Made by a program: the position numbers and the translations under genes. The notes under the pieces are model-generated. The model did not search any database. It saw only the letters and a program-made list of their open reading frames with translations, and was not told where the DNA came from. 64,000 nucleotides of DNA from Triglochin maritima (Eukaryota > Streptophyta > Magnoliopsida > Alismatales > Juncaginaceae), in assembly GCA_963682175.1 (NCBI GenBank), contig OY821775.1, positions 806,001-870,000 on the forward strand, in the 5' to 3' direction. This document shows positions 25,019 through 43,235 of the stretch, piece by piece. The stretch's first letter is position 1, and the number at the start of each line of letters is the position of its first letter.

Positions 25019-27514
25019 CTAATTCCATTGGACACATTGATCTAATGTCCAACTGGGAACCATATCATATCCTCCACCACCATCAGAGTCGTCGGAGTCG
25101 TTCTCATTCGGATTGTCGACGTAGACATCATCTTCTTCAGTTTCTTCATCGTCGGTTTGGACATATTGCTCGTCGATGTCCATCGGTGGTTGAGAACTCG
25201 ATGCACCTGGATCTCTAGAACTGATGTGAACGATGGCATCATCCATGCCACGACCTAATAATGGCGCGTCAGATGCAGTAGAACACCGCGGGTCAGATGC
25301 AGTGGACATGGATCGAGCAAAGCGTCTCCGTGAAGAAGAATGTCCCAAAGCTGCTTCCTCGACATCGGCCCATGTAAGCTCCTCTCCAGCGAAGACCGGA
25401 TCTTCAGTTTCTACCAACCACGGATGCTCGTCGAAGAGATCGTACTCCACACTGATGGGGTCATAAAATCCAGGCTTCTCCATCCTTTGCTGAAACCTTT
25501 GCCTTAACTTTTGGTTGTAGTTCACATACACCAAGTCATTCATCTTCTTCACAGCCAACCTGTTCCTTCTCGTTGAGTGCAACTGCTCGAAGACACTCCA
25601 ATTCCGCTCACAACCTGATGTCGAACATGTCAATCCCAACACCCTCACGGCCAACCTCTGTAATGCAGTCTCTCCCATGTCTGCGCCATACGATTGCCAC
25701 CAATCTATAGGTCTTCTTTCCGACCTTTGTCTGACGACCATATCCCTCGAGAATATTCCGAGGGAGTTCTTGTAACGATCAAGTAAACCGCAAATCTTGT
25801 CTTGTTCTGCAGGAGTGGGGACGAGCCGCTCTACGACATCCATGAATCCAGGCATATGCTCATTGAAAGCTATATTTCGATCCTGAGGTGGGACGGAGAA
25901 GAAGGTACCAGGGTTGAGTAAGAAACCAGCAGAATGTAGCGGTGATGACATCATCTTCCCTGGACCCCACCTGGTGTCGATGAGGTCGATGACTTGCTTG
26001 TACAACCTCGGGTTTCCGTCAAAGTTCCTCATGATTTGTTCTTTGGCTTTCTCCATTGCGTCACACAGATATCCCATCGCTGGTTTCTCATCGCCGTCAA
26101 CAAGTCTAAGAACCTGAACCATAGGTTGTGAGGCCTTCAGTGCCTTTACGACGTTGGTCCAGAAACCACTTTGTAGAATGGTCTCGGCAACTTCAGTAGA
26201 GATCTCCTTCTTTTTCTTGTTCTTTATCCAACTTGCATTAGGATCGTTGTACCCCGGGGAAACAACAAAGGCTCGGAGTTTGTCTTTCTTCAGAAATAAC
26301 CTTTGCAAACTCAGAAATGCGGTGGCAAATCTCGTGACAGCAGGGCGTAGCAGGTTCCCTTCAATGGCAATTCGCATCCTCTTCAACAACATGGCAGAGC
26401 TGTTGAAATGTTTGATGATCTTCCGAGCTAAAGCAATAGTCTTCAAAAACAACTTGCCAATATCCTCCAAGATGAGATCGATGCAATGCGCTGCACAGGG
26501 AGTCCAAAACAATCTCCTTCTTTTTTGTTGCAACATCCTACCGGCAAGTACGTACGCGGCGGCGTTGTCGGTGACCACCTGAACAACGTGTTCTTCGCCA
26601 ATCTCGCCAACTACCTTGTCCATCAGCTTGTACAGGTAGTCTGCGGTGTGAGAGTGACCGGAAGCATCTACAGACCTCATGAACATGGTACCTGTCGGAC
26701 AATTTACTAGAAAATTGATTATACTCCTACCGGACCTATCAGTCCACCCATCTGTCATCAACGTGCACCCGTATGTTGCCCAATCTTGTCTGTACGATTC
26801 TAGTATACCTCTAGTGTAGTCAATTTCTTGTTTAAGGCACGAGTCACTAACTTCATGATACGTCATGTGTTTAAGTCCGGGTCCGTAAGTACTAGTAGCG
26901 GATATTGCTTCCTTCCACTCAGGCGTCCTTACAGTGTTGAATGATATACCACATCTATAGAAAAACCTAGCCCATTTTTGATTAATTGTTTTCCTATCTT
27001 CTTTTCTAAAGGTTCTTTCGATGGTTGTTTGTTGGGGGCCGGAAACCACGTCCTTCCCACGTCCGCAAAATGGTGCCCACAAACGTTGTTTTTGTCTCTT
27101 TCGACCAGGAACGGGGCGAGAACGGGAGGTTGGGGTCGGAGCAGAACCGGAACCCGACCCGGTTTCTAGATCAAATTCTATGTTTTCTCGGTCTACATAA
27201 TCATCAAGACATACATTTTCGTTTTGTAATGTCCTACTGTTTCTAATCATGTATGCAGTTATGTCTTGTTTAATAGAGTCAGGAACTTTATCACAAGGTC
27301 TAGCATTGCTACCGGGTGTGTGTGCAAGATGTTGTTTGTGACGGGCTATACCACCTCTAGTTTCCTTACCACATAACTCACAGACAATACAATTTTTATC
27401 ATTAGCGCTAATGTAATGGGCAGTATTCCAACCGGGGTCATTTGTACGGGTAGGTCTTAGGTCATCGTAACTCTCGTGATGCATAGGTAGACTAGTGCCG
27501 GGTACGTAAGCCAT
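25019..27514 (-). CDS. hAT-family transposase, intact, 831 aa
   Basis: This single-exon ORF has no stop or frameshift. The N-terminus has a BED-type zinc finger (about residues 42-65: C45-x2-C48, then H59 and H65). A basic stretch PGRKRQKQR near 137 may be a nuclear localisation signal. The DUF659/RNase-H-like core contains TDGWTDR (D255) and VVTDNAAA (D316) followed by CAAHCIDLI. The C-terminal hAT dimerisation region reads CSTSGCERNWSVFEQLHS-type and ends in an acidic, Ser/Gly-rich tail. These positions correspond to the DDE catalytic core and insertion domain of plant hAT transposases. The ATG at 27514 is the first in frame and lies about 530 bp inside the right end. It should bind the CCTAGGCG repeats at both ends and cut and paste the element. 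It differs from host genes nearby in being intronless. Confidence 0.94.
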   Translation of the reverse strand: MAYVPGTSLPMHHESYDDLRPTRTNDPGWNTAHYISANDKNCIVCELCGKETRGGIARHKQHLAHTPGSNARPCDKVPDSIKQDITAYMIRNSRTLQNENVCLDDYVDRENIEFDLETGSGSGSAPTPTSRSRPVPGRKRQKQRLWAPFCGRGKDVVSGPQQTTIERTFRKEDRKTINQKWARFFYRCGISFNTVRTPEWKEAISATSTYGPGLKHMTYHEVSDSCLKQEIDYTRGILESYRQDWATYGCTLMTDGWTDRSGRSIINFLVNCPTGTMFMRSVDASGHSHTADYLYKLMDKVVGEIGEEHVVQVVTDNAAAYVLAGRMLQQKRRRLFWTPCAAHCIDLILEDIGKLFLKTIALARKIIKHFNSSAMLLKRMRIAIEGNLLRPAVTRFATAFLSLQRLFLKKDKLRAFVVSPGYNDPNASWIKNKKKKEISTEVAETILQSGFWTNVVKALKASQPMVQVLRLVDGDEKPAMGYLCDAMEKAKEQIMRNFDGNPRLYKQVIDLIDTRWGPGKMMSSPLHSAGFLLNPGTFFSVPPQDRNIAFNEHMPGFMDVVERLVPTPAEQDKICGLLDRYKNSLGIFSRDMVVRQRSERRPIDWWQSYGADMGETALQRLAVRVLGLTCSTSGCERNWSVFEQLHSTRRNRLAVKKMNDLVYVNYNQKLRQRFQQRMEKPGFYDPISVEYDLFDEHPWLVETEDPVFAGEELTWADVEEAALGHSSSRRRFARSMSTASDPRCSTASDAPLLGRGMDDAIVHISSRDPGASSSQPPMDIDEQYVQTDDEETEEDDVYVDNPNENDSDDSDGGGGYDMVPSWTLDQCVQWN

Positions 27515-27884
27515 ATCTTAAAACTAGACTAATATAAAATTTAGACTAATATGAAAATAAAATACTAATTAATTTAATTCTAAAGAGAAGTTAGAAAGAG
27601 TGCACTTGATTTTGACGGTTGAAGAATGAAGAAACGGATCGGAGATTTCACTTTCCAACTTCAAAACTAAGCACCAGACCGGAGACTTAATCGCAAAACT
27701 TGATGATTAGGAAGGTTGATGATGAGAATAGGATTATGAAGAAGAAGAGAATGAGAGATGTGTGAAAAATGAAGAGGTTTGGAGGGGTTTATATAGGATT
27801 TGGGGCTAGTGGCAAAGTTGTAATTTTTGAAAAAAAAAATAATAAAAAAATTAAAAGGAGAGAGCCGTTGGAGAGCCTCCAACG

Positions 27885-28034
27885 GCTCTCGCCTAGGCGA
27901 TCGCCTAGGCGAAATGATCGCCTAGGCGATCGCCTATTTCGCCCAGCTCTGCTGGGCGAAAGGCGGTGGTCGCCCAGGCGACCACCGCCACCGGCGACCG
28001 CCTAGGCGACCGCCTAACGCCTAGGCGGTCGCCT
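27885..28034. repeat. Right subterminal CCTAGGCG palindromes of the hAT element
   Basis: A dense run of CGCCTAGGCGATCGCC and GGCGGTCGCC units mirrors the left end. Adjacent copies can pair with each other and with the left end, giving strong hairpin potential. Confidence 0.85.
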
Positions 28035-28054
28035 ACGTAAACGTTGGATTGTAG

Positions 28055-30144
28055 AATATCGTGTTGTGGAGAGAACGATGATTGTGATCTTTAAAACAAG
28101 ATCAATGTTGAGTATGACCTGGTCTTTAAAATTTTGAAGTGTCCACATGTGAATGCTTCGGACTTCTGACTTCATTGATTTGTTACAAGAATAAATGATT
28201 CTGAAATATACGTGTGTAAAACGACATACCACATGAAAAATACATTATGAATACACATGTATACAATATTTGGACAAGAAACATGCATGTACGAAAATAC
28301 AGCATTTCCTTGCACGTTCATTCTGGCATTCAGCAAAATAGTCATGCATGCATGCATTCATTAATTATTTTCTTTCACTAGTGTATAAGAATCAAGCGTT
28401 TAAAGAGTCCTAAATCTTTTAATTTCCAGGAGTGTTTGTTCACAATTTCTACTTCAATCATTTCACTAATACAATCTATCTACCTTGCAACATAAAAAAA
28501 CGAGAAACCTTTTTTCCCCTTCGAAAGACTTCCCTAGAATTGCGGTTAAAACTAATTGAACCGCAAAATGCAACTTAGTTCGTTGGAATACGTATTCTAA
28601 TTACTTTGATAATTCAAAGTAGGCCTTGAGCAAGTTAGTGAGAGAATGTGTGATGGTTGGTGGGTACGTTTCAAGGATGTACTGTACATATGAAAGCAGT
28701 AATAATTGAATTGACGTACGCGTGGGGATTTGTCTCGTGCACTTTAATGTAAGAGTTGAGAACAGAACTTTGGGATATGGTCTACTGACTCTAGTCATTT
28801 GAGATTTGAGATTTGAGAATCAGAAACTTTACTTACTCGTACATGATAATAATAATAATAATACAATATATGGAGGAGGACATTTGTCACATGTTGTTTG
28901 ACCACTTGTCTACTTCACTCGGTTCACGCACTACAATGTTTTTTTTGTGTTTGGTGTTTGTTGGATTCCTTGGTGTTTTAATTTCTCTGAAAATTATAGA
29001 AAGTGACTTTTTTTAAAATTATTATTAATAATAATAGTCAATACTTCTCTTTCAAGAAAAAAAAAATCAACGTGAATGAAATTCCTTCCATTCTTGTGGC
29101 GTGTGGATAGTTCAACGGTACAAAAAAAAAAAAACCAATACTGTAGAATCATCTTCTTGTTGCAAAAAACAAACTGAAATCAAGTCGATACACTCGAGAG
29201 CCTCTAATTTTCAACAATTCCGAAAACCAATTGGTCTCAAAGTTTCAAAACCAGTTCCAACTTCAAATTCAAACCCACCATCTAACCCGACATCTCCAGA
29301 AATCTTAGTTATGTTTGGTTGAAGTACAAAAGACATGCATGCATATTATCACTGAATTAAATTATATATTTGCAATAGTTATTATGTTTGTACTCAAAAC
29401 AGACATGTCGTTACTTCATCGCTTGTATGACTTCGATTAGTGTATTGAAAAATGTAAAGACGTTTCATGGTACACCAATAATAATATCATTTTGGTTGCT
29501 TATTTACTTAAAACTCCTTCAACCAATCTCATGACCATCATTATAAAAGCATAAACATGTGTTTGGGGGTTTGTTGGGTTTTATATGTGGGATCTGAATA
29601 AAGGCCCATTTGACAAATTGGATGAGGTTGTTGTAGTTGACATATATATATATAATGCAGGTGATTAAGGCCCAATTCACATCCCAAGTGTTCCGTGGCT
29701 CTCATCATATGAGTTGAAAAGATTCCCTGAATGTGGAATCGTGGATCTTAAAGAATAAAAACACACGTCAAACCAATCTATCTAGGATTATATTTATATT
29801 CAAAAAAGAAACTAGCAGATCTAAGAACAAAATAACTGAATAAGAAAGCACGTGTTTGGCTTTAAATCAGCAAATCATCGGAACTAATCACCATTCATTG
29901 GCGAATCAAACTAAAATGATTGACAATTTGGAATATAAACAAGTCGAGTATTCGAGTCATGACCCATCAGGTGTTGTGGAGAAACGCATCCGTGAATTCA
30001 AAAGAGATGTGCATAATCCGTCTCCATTTGTGATAAAAAAAATCATGATTTTTTTATTCATCTGATTTAAAATTCATGATTTTTAAATATTTTTAGTAAA
30101 ACAACATGATAATTGATAAAATCAATTTTATACAATTTTTTTAT
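28055..30144. other. AT-rich intergenic spacer
   Basis: No gene was recognised in about 2 kb. Short open frames (for example 28813-29016, 29101-29322, 29856-30065) show no family features. The stretch contains short microsatellites (ATA near 28848-28862, TA near 29641-29653). Confidence 0.4.
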
Positions 30145-30316
30145 CAAAAATAAATATTTATTAGAAAATATATTTTTTATCAAAAACAATTGATTATTTG
30201 TATGTTGAAAATATAAAAATAACTAATGAAATCCGATTATTTTATATTTTCAACATACAAATATAATTAATTATTTTTTATAAAAAATACATTTTCTAAT
30301 AAATATTTATTTTTTG
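30145..30316. repeat. Foldback: inverted repeat with arms of about 78-80 bp
   Basis: The left arm (30145-30222) and right arm (30237-30316) are near-perfect reverse complements, separated by a loop of about 14 bp (CTAATGAAATCCGA). Diagnostic pieces are ATTTGTATGTTGAAAATA in the left arm and TATTTTCAACATACAAAT in the right. The structure is extremely AT-rich. It is read as a foldback or MITE-like element; no target duplication could be fixed. Confidence 0.85.
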
Positions 30317-30889
30317 TATAAAAATATTTTATAAAAAAATTATTTTTTGTATAAAAAAATTTAAAAAATACATTTTCTAATAACAGAGAAGTTAGCGGTT
30401 TGCGCATTGGAAAAAAATAATATTATAATAACTATTTTGATTTTTTTATGACATTAAGTCAAATAATTACTTTCAGATGACATAAAATCAATTTCAATAT
30501 TTGTTAGTGGACCAGCGAGCACCTGCTCAATTTACCTTTTCTTTTTTTATATTTATCTATTCTGCTAACTTCATTCTAAATCTCACGCTTGCAAATAAAA
30601 CTCGGATTTGATGTGTATTCTTATTAACATGGATAAATAATCTTCCAACCATGCCAATCTGGTCTAATATCCATCCGAAATAAAAATTAACAAGTAATTA
30701 AGTGAAGCGAGCACCTGCTTGACATATAGATATTGTCGTCGGAGTCCCAAATCGATCATAAGGCCCTCCCGTCCATCGGATGTCGAACGGACGGTTGAGA
30801 TCCACCGCCACGGCACTCCCTCGCCCCACCAACTACAACTACCACTACTAATTCCATTCCAGTTCTACCCCGGCCCGGACGAGGGGACG

Positions 30890-37315
<6,426 letters not shown>

Positions 37316-38569
37316 TTTATCTTCATTTGTATCCCGTTTGTAGTCTTTTTAATTTGCCATCTGTTCATTGCGTAGGAAGTATTTATTTTCCTTTATTTTG
37401 ATAAGAAGTTACGTTCCATTTTGTTAGCTTAACCTCTCTTTTTTTTCTATGTAAAACTCTAGTTAAATTATTCTTCTGATAAATAATGTATCCCATCATG
37501 TGATAATCCTAATGATTACCAGCCCGCCCTGTAGCGTTTGGCGTTTGGTGCCAATTTGTTCATGCATCTGTAACATATAGGAATCATTCGAACTGTCCCT
37601 GCACGTTGAATGCAGGACAGATTATAAGTTATCTTTATTCTGCTCCGACGTTGTCCAATAATGGTTACGTATTTTGTATTGATCGGTTACGGATAAGTAC
37701 TCTTCCTTTTATCTTCTTGGTTTGAGAAATTAAATTAGAAACATCAAAGTTCATCATATATTACCATTATCATATCAAACATTTAGATTATGTTTCGTAT
37801 ACTTCACGAAAGAGTAAGAACGCCAAATCAACCAAGTTAGTTTATCGTACGTGGCATAAGTAAAGGTAACGAAACTAGAAACCAAGTGTCCGTACGGAGA
37901 CCCACTTTTGGTTATTGGTTATGCAAAAACAATGTTTAACCCAAACATCAATTTACCCAGAAGAAGTTCGATCATCATCCCCCAAGTCGGGGGAGCGTCG
38001 GAGAAGCTTGAATGGTGAAGAGTGCAGTGGATTGGGGGAGGAACAATGCCGGTAGCACGGCCGACGGGAAGGAGAGCAGTTGTTGGCTCACAACCTGGAT
38101 ATTGAGACAACACGACGAAAGATGAAATCATATGGCCTGCTTTGATTCTTTAACATTCCCTGATATCTGACCTATGTTAGCACGAATTGAGATCTAATTG
38201 AGTCTTGCCTTCGCACCAAAAACACAGTGGAAAAAAGTAGTACCTCAATGCAACTTCAGTTGGGGTTGAGATGACTCAAGAAAACAGGAAGACCACGGGC
38301 ATAACAGGTGCATTTGATAATATAAAAGTTATACAATAAAATATATTAGATTCAAAATTTTGAACAAATAGTGCTGGTCCACATTCATCAGTCCGTTGCG
38401 GACTCTACCAAAGACTTGTCGATCAAAAACTGCAGTGTACTTCAATCATACATTCTCCCGGAGCTCAGCACAATCTGCTGCCATCTTCGATCGAGCATAC
38501 AATGCACATGAACGGGATCCATATGCTACTAGTGAACATGGTCTATAATAATTAGTAGATGTTTGTTAT
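37316..38569. other. Spacer between convergent TADA and EMG1
   Basis: This holds the 3' ends of two convergent genes. A 70-codon open frame on the minus strand (37919-38131) has no recognisable family feature. No repeat or RNA gene was seen. Confidence 0.5.
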
Positions 38570-41406
38570 TTAGAGGATGTTCCACTTCTGCTCCAAGGCC
38601 TCGCAGACACGGCTTATGCAGCATGCAGCACTGAGTGGATACTCTGAAACTGCAGCCAAAGCAAACAGTCCAAATAAAACCTTACGCCTTAATTGACCAT
38701 TGCCAAGCAAGGGTTTTGAAATTTTTTATCAATAAAATAATAAATAGACTGCAAGTCTGCAATCAACATTATTACGTGCAAACTAAAAAAATCCAAACAG
38801 TAAGAACAACAAAAAATCCAAAGAACTTTTTTTGAACAGTAAAAGTATTTCCAAATGATGATTATCAATTTCAGGCTTTCAGCAAGAAAAGTTGTTTATT
38901 TTTCTCATAACAAATAATCTATTTAAGCAAAAGACTACGAAGCCGAATTTAACAATTTTCATGCTGATTAACCCCTCTAATGATTCACTATCAAATCATC
39001 CAAAAAAAATGCTGCACTTCCGAAGAATATCTAGGGAAATGGTGGAAATCTCAGGTACAAGGGAACAATACCTGATATAAGTTCATCAGTATAGTCCGCT
39101 TCAATTTTTCCATGGGCCATGGAACCAATCTGCAGAAGGTAAGTACAAATTGTAGAACAATTAGCATCTGAAATGACAGCTTGGTGAAGAACAATTAGCG
39201 TCTGAAACGACAGCTTGGTGGAGAACAATTAGGAAATTGTTACTGCACGCTTACCACAAAAACAAGAGGAACATCATCACTAGCAGCACCCACAAAAGCT
39301 GGCATTTTGACTAATTTATCTGAACTAAAAGAGAAACCTGCAATTTTCAGAACATTCAGCTTGTGTGTCCATTCAAAAAAATAACTCAACATAATTTTAC
39401 ACGAATATGATCGTGACCTATTTTGCGAGCATTAGCAGGCAAATGCCGTGTCACAGGATTCTTGATCATTCGGAAGAGATGTTCACGTTTCCCACTAGCA
39501 TTTATGCGCTTTTCACTCTTCAATTGATCTGCATAATAATGTACAAGGTATCTGTAAACAAATTGAGATACTGCCTAACATCAGCAAATATAGTCATAGA
39601 CATTGGAAGATGTCAACATACACATGAGACCACTGAAACGCTTAAACGTTCTTGGAAGTCGAACATGTGGTTTAACTTCAAAGAGCTCCCCATCATCTGT
39701 TTTCACATACAAGGCTTGCAACCTTCCAGCCTTGGTGAGAGGACGGTCCAATATTGAAAGTAAAGCCTGAAAAAGGAAAAAAAGAATTCACTTATACTTC
39801 GTCAATAATGAAAATCCATGTGATCTTTTCATCTCAAAAGAATGAAACAAAACTTAATTTAAAACTGAATCCAAGTGATTGTTTATAATTTTAATATGCA
39901 GCTCAATCTACTACCACTGTATGGACATTGGACATCTTTGAAAGTAATTATAGGCTTCCATAAAGTAGGTATGAGGAGTAAATATCAAAGCATGACATTT
40001 AATCCTTCATGCTGTCCGTAGCACACTAAGGAAACTGTCATTTTTACAGAAATTCACAAACTTATGTAAAAGGTCTATCACTGTCACAACGGTAAGCATT
40101 TCGAGATGTTAGATGGATGCTAGTTTATCACATAACTATCAAAAACCAAGTCTTCGAATTTAAGGAATGCATTGACGATTCATGTAACTAAGCATTTGTT
40201 TTTTTCTTAATTCGAACGAGGTTATTACTTTCCAGCAACAGACTTCTGATACCTTGAAAAAAAGACATTTATGAACTACATTGCCTGAAGTATAGGAATA
40301 ACATAATAACACTAGAATAACAAAATAAGTTTACAGATTAAGTACCATTTCATCACGATTATTAATTCAAGTACGTACACAAGTTCATCCAAATAGAGCC
40401 CAAACTAAAGTGCTCTACTACATCAATGCAACAACTCAAGCATTAGGTGATCAAATGCTTAACCTGGTGAAGAATGTCCGGACGAAAATCGGCAGGATTA
40501 AGATTCTGTCTCTTGAGGAAAGTGGCGTGCTCATCTCCACTCAAAATTTGTTCTTTCTGCAAAACAATAACAAATATAAGATAATGAAGCAAGAAAAATC
40601 AAAGAGCAATTCCAAAGAAAAGGGCATGCTAATCCCTTAAAAAGGACTAGAAAATAATATCGACTATCAAAGCATCCATATCTAGTTCTAACAAGAGATG
40701 GACATAAGTGCACTATCATCCCCAGTCCCAACTAACTAACCAAGCAATAGAAGTAGACCATTTTGCAACAAAAATCCAACACCATTAGAGCAAGGCAGAG
40801 ATAAAACTCCAAAAATTTCCAGCATTAGAATTTAGAACAAGATGACACCACTCAAACCATAAAAAAATCCTACAAAGGTAACCACACTTCCAATTCCTTG
40901 AGCACTAAAGCGAATAAAAATTGAAACGACAATAAAAAAATCACAAAATTATTATCCATACAATCTTCCAGAAACACACACGGTGTAGAAACCTATTGTG
41001 CCAATTAAATCAAGTAACGAACAGAAAAAAAAAACATAGCAAATCCAAACAGAAAAAAGGACCCACCTTTCCAAATTTGCAGCATTTTCGAACCCTAACA
41101 AAACCCTAGAAAGCGTATAAACCCTAATAAAGGCGGCACCTTTCCGACTTTGCCGACGCGCAGGCAAGCCTTCTCGAGGACGAAGATGACGCCGGGCTTA
41201 TTCTGGTGGTCGGCGGCGGGCACGACGGGCAGCCCGGGCAGCAGCGTAACCTCCTCCTTCTCTTCCCTAACCAGTGGTGGTGCTTCCGAAGTGGAAACCG
41301 GAGTCTTCTCTTGTTCGACCTCCTTTTGGTCTTCTTCTTCTTCTTCTTCGCGTCTTCTCTTCTTGTTTTTGGTCTTTAGCCACTTGACGGCGTACGGACG
41401 AACCAT
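38570..41406 (-). CDS. EMG1: 18S rRNA (pseudouridine) methyltransferase NEP1/EMG1
   Basis: SPOUT-fold methyltransferase that methylates a hypermodified pseudouridine of 18S rRNA and is needed for small-subunit biogenesis in the nucleolus. Seven exons: complement(join(38570..38572 within 38570..38649, 39072..39129, 39255..39337, 39418..39528, 39622..39766, 40464..40556, 41140..41406)), 278 residues. The start gives [20 protein letters not shown] followed by an acidic run, the usual N-terminus. Exon blocks read [112 protein letters not shown] and [15 protein letters not shown], ending QKWNIL. The GxMAHGK and EYPLSAA blocks form the knotted SAM-binding pocket. All joins keep frame. The start lies about 150 bp from the left edge of a segmental duplication. 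Confidence 0.96.
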
Positions 41407-42316
41407 CTTCTCTTCCTCCTCTCTCTCTCTCTCCTCTCTCACACAAAAAAATAAGAGATTTTTCCACAGTTGAAGAGCCCTAATTTGGTTGGTTTGGATC
41501 ATATTGTCATATTTTGATCTTTTGGGGGGTAAAATCGTCCAAACAATATATATCACAATTTGTTAGGTTTCATGTGGAAAGAAGTGATTTGTAAACTTGA
41601 ATCGTGATGAGTTTTGTATCAAACTTGTCTACTTTAATTTGTGATCGAAGGTTTTATTATGTTGCCGTGAAATTTGAGGATTTTGATCGAAGTGACTAGT
41701 GTGAGTTAACCTAGTTTTTATGGAAGAATGACATTAACCAATTGAGATTTAATTTAATTACTCCTACTTTGGTTTGGGAAAATAATAAGAAAGTAAGGTG
41801 CGAAGGAATCAAAGTTGAGCAAACGAACACGAAGCTCTTCATCAATTGCTTGCTATAAGATGAGTTCAAGAAAAACTGATCAAGTTGAACCACCAAGTAC
41901 GAGCTGATGTAGACAGACTCAAGATAACTACCACTATAATTCTAAACTAAAGGTGACATAATAACGAGTTTGGTAAACAACAACTTTGATGAGATATATC
42001 AAGGTAGAAGTTTATTAATATATGCCACCTTATTTGGTTAGTGTCATTGATACATGCGATTTTCTTTACAAAACTAAAGAATTTTCTTAATCTGTATTAT
42101 ATTATACAGAGTACGAACTCAGAAGAATCAGGATGGAAGAAACCAACCAACCAACCAACCAACCGAGGCCCATAATATAATAATAAGAACCAAAACAATG
42201 GTCACACAAACCATCAAATTAATGCCCATAAGAATCAAAAACAACTAACCAAACTCCCTTCTTCCAAAATCTAATTGCATCCATGGTTTTGCCTCAATCT
42301 ACCGCCCCACACCTCG

Positions 42317-42325
42317 TATATATTA
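42317..42325 (+). promoter_or_regulatory. TATA box of small gene A
   Basis: A TATATATTA tract lies 86 bp before the conserved start codon of the 77-aa ORF. Copy B has TATAAATTAA at the equivalent place (48751), surrounded by otherwise identical sequence (CCGCCCCACACCTCG before it). Confidence 0.6.
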
Positions 42326-42402
42326 ATCAAACTCTAAGATCTTGCTCTTCCTATGAACAACCAAAGCTAGATCAATCTTGTGACATAATAATCTACAACA
42401 CA

Positions 42403-42636
42403 ATGGAGTGCAAGTGGGAATCTACTTTCAGAGCCATTAGTAAGGCCCCGACTGTCGTTAACAGCGGAAGCAAATGTTTGCACGATATACGAGTATCTGG
42501 CGGCACGAGTACACCATTCAAAGGAGGGAACGACAGTAGTGGTGGTGGTGGTGGTGTGAACGCCAAAGCGTCTAAGAAAGTTGAGAAAATGGAGGGAGCC
42601 ATTGTGCATTTGATTTGGTGGGGTCCCAATAGATAA
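42403..42636 (+). CDS. Small protein, 77 aa, C-terminal HLIWWGPNR (duplicated gene, copy A)
   Basis: The product is not assigned to a characterised family. The ORF reads MECKWESTFRAISKAPTVVN at the N-terminus, a Gly/Ser-rich middle and a C-terminus MEGAIVHLIWWGPNR. An in-frame upstream ATG at 42283 was not chosen because copy B has ATA there, whereas the second ATG is kept in both copies and lies a normal distance from a TATA box. Differences between the copies are largely amino-acid replacements plus a length change in the Gly run, with the frame and the C-terminus preserved, which suggests a real gene. I have a vague memory of small plant stress-induced proteins ending in WGPN, but cannot name the family with confidence. 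No signal peptide is apparent. It is intronless. Confidence 0.65.
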   Translation: MECKWESTFRAISKAPTVVNSGSKCLHDIRVSGGTSTPFKGGNDSSGGGGGVNAKASKKVEKMEGAIVHLIWWGPNR

Positions 42637-42982
42637 TTGCTTATTGCTATGTTAAAAGTCTTCCTTCTTTTATAGTAGATAAGATAACAATTTGTGATCT
42701 CTCATTACATGTTAAATGTCATTTAATTTTTGCGAAGACTAGACTCATAAACCATCTAAAAGTAAACTTGATTCTTGGCAATATCTACCATTCTGGTATG
42801 ACCTGAATCTAACAAGTTCCGACTCCTTGTATAGCACTTTAACTGGCAAGTTAAATATAGCATCTGAGCATGGTTTAGATTGTACCACTTAAGGTGTAAT
42901 AACTATTTTTTGTTGATAAATCAATTAGGTAAGAGTGTGAGATTGGGCTGTTTCAGTTGACTACTATTAGTATTGGTGGGGA

Positions 42983-43235
42983 TAGGGCAGACCAGATTCC
43001 AGGTTGACCCAGTCAACCGGACCGGACCGGTCGGTCTGGAAAATTTTGAAAAAATCCGGTCCAGTTCAGGTTTCGATCCGGCAAATTTTAAATTTTTGAG
43101 TTCGGTCATGTCCGGTCCAATTTTTTTTTAACTTAAAAAATTTGGTTTTTGACCGGACCGATTCGGTCCGGTCCGGTCTTCGGTCCGGACCGCGGATAAA
43201 AATCCAGTCCGGTCCGGATCGGATGGACAGCCCTG
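42983..43235. mobile_element. hAT-type MITE, 253 bp, 8-bp target duplication GGTGGGGA
   Basis: Ends are TAGGGCAGACC (left) and GGACAGCCCTG (right), imperfect inverted repeats, flanked by GGTGGGGA at 42975-42982 and 43236-43243. The interior is built of CCGGTCCGG and TCCGGTCC units. Copy B has the uninterrupted site at about 49376 (TTGGTGGGGATCTATTCC) with a single GGTGGGGA, so insertion happened after the duplication or only in copy A. Confidence 0.92.

Larger units (their letters stand above)
24636..28046 (-). mobile_element. Complete hAT transposon with 8-bp target duplication GATTGTAG
   Basis: The 3,411-bp element is flanked by GATTGTAG at 24628-24635 and 28047-28054, a perfect 8-bp duplication as expected for hAT. 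The ends are imperfect inverted repeats: left CAACGTTCAGGCACCGCC, right (reverse complement) CAACGTTTACGTAGGCGACC. Both then run into CGCCTAGGCG palindromes. The interior encodes one uninterrupted transposase on the minus strand. All parts expected of an autonomous copy are present. Confidence 0.93.

Noticed and set aside
28033..28054. Alternative hAT right end at GTCGCCTA with a TAAACGTT duplication
   Set aside because: That pairing gives only 6 of 8 matching bases with the left flank, whereas GATTGTAG is perfect on both sides and yields matching CAACGTT ends.
37919..38131. 70-aa minus-strand ORF between TADA and EMG1
   Set aside because: No family feature, no supporting splice or promoter context; may be chance.
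42283..42636. Longer 117-aa form of the small gene
   Set aside because: The upstream ATG is ATA in the paralogous copy at 48720, and the TATA box lies downstream of it, so the shorter form is preferred.
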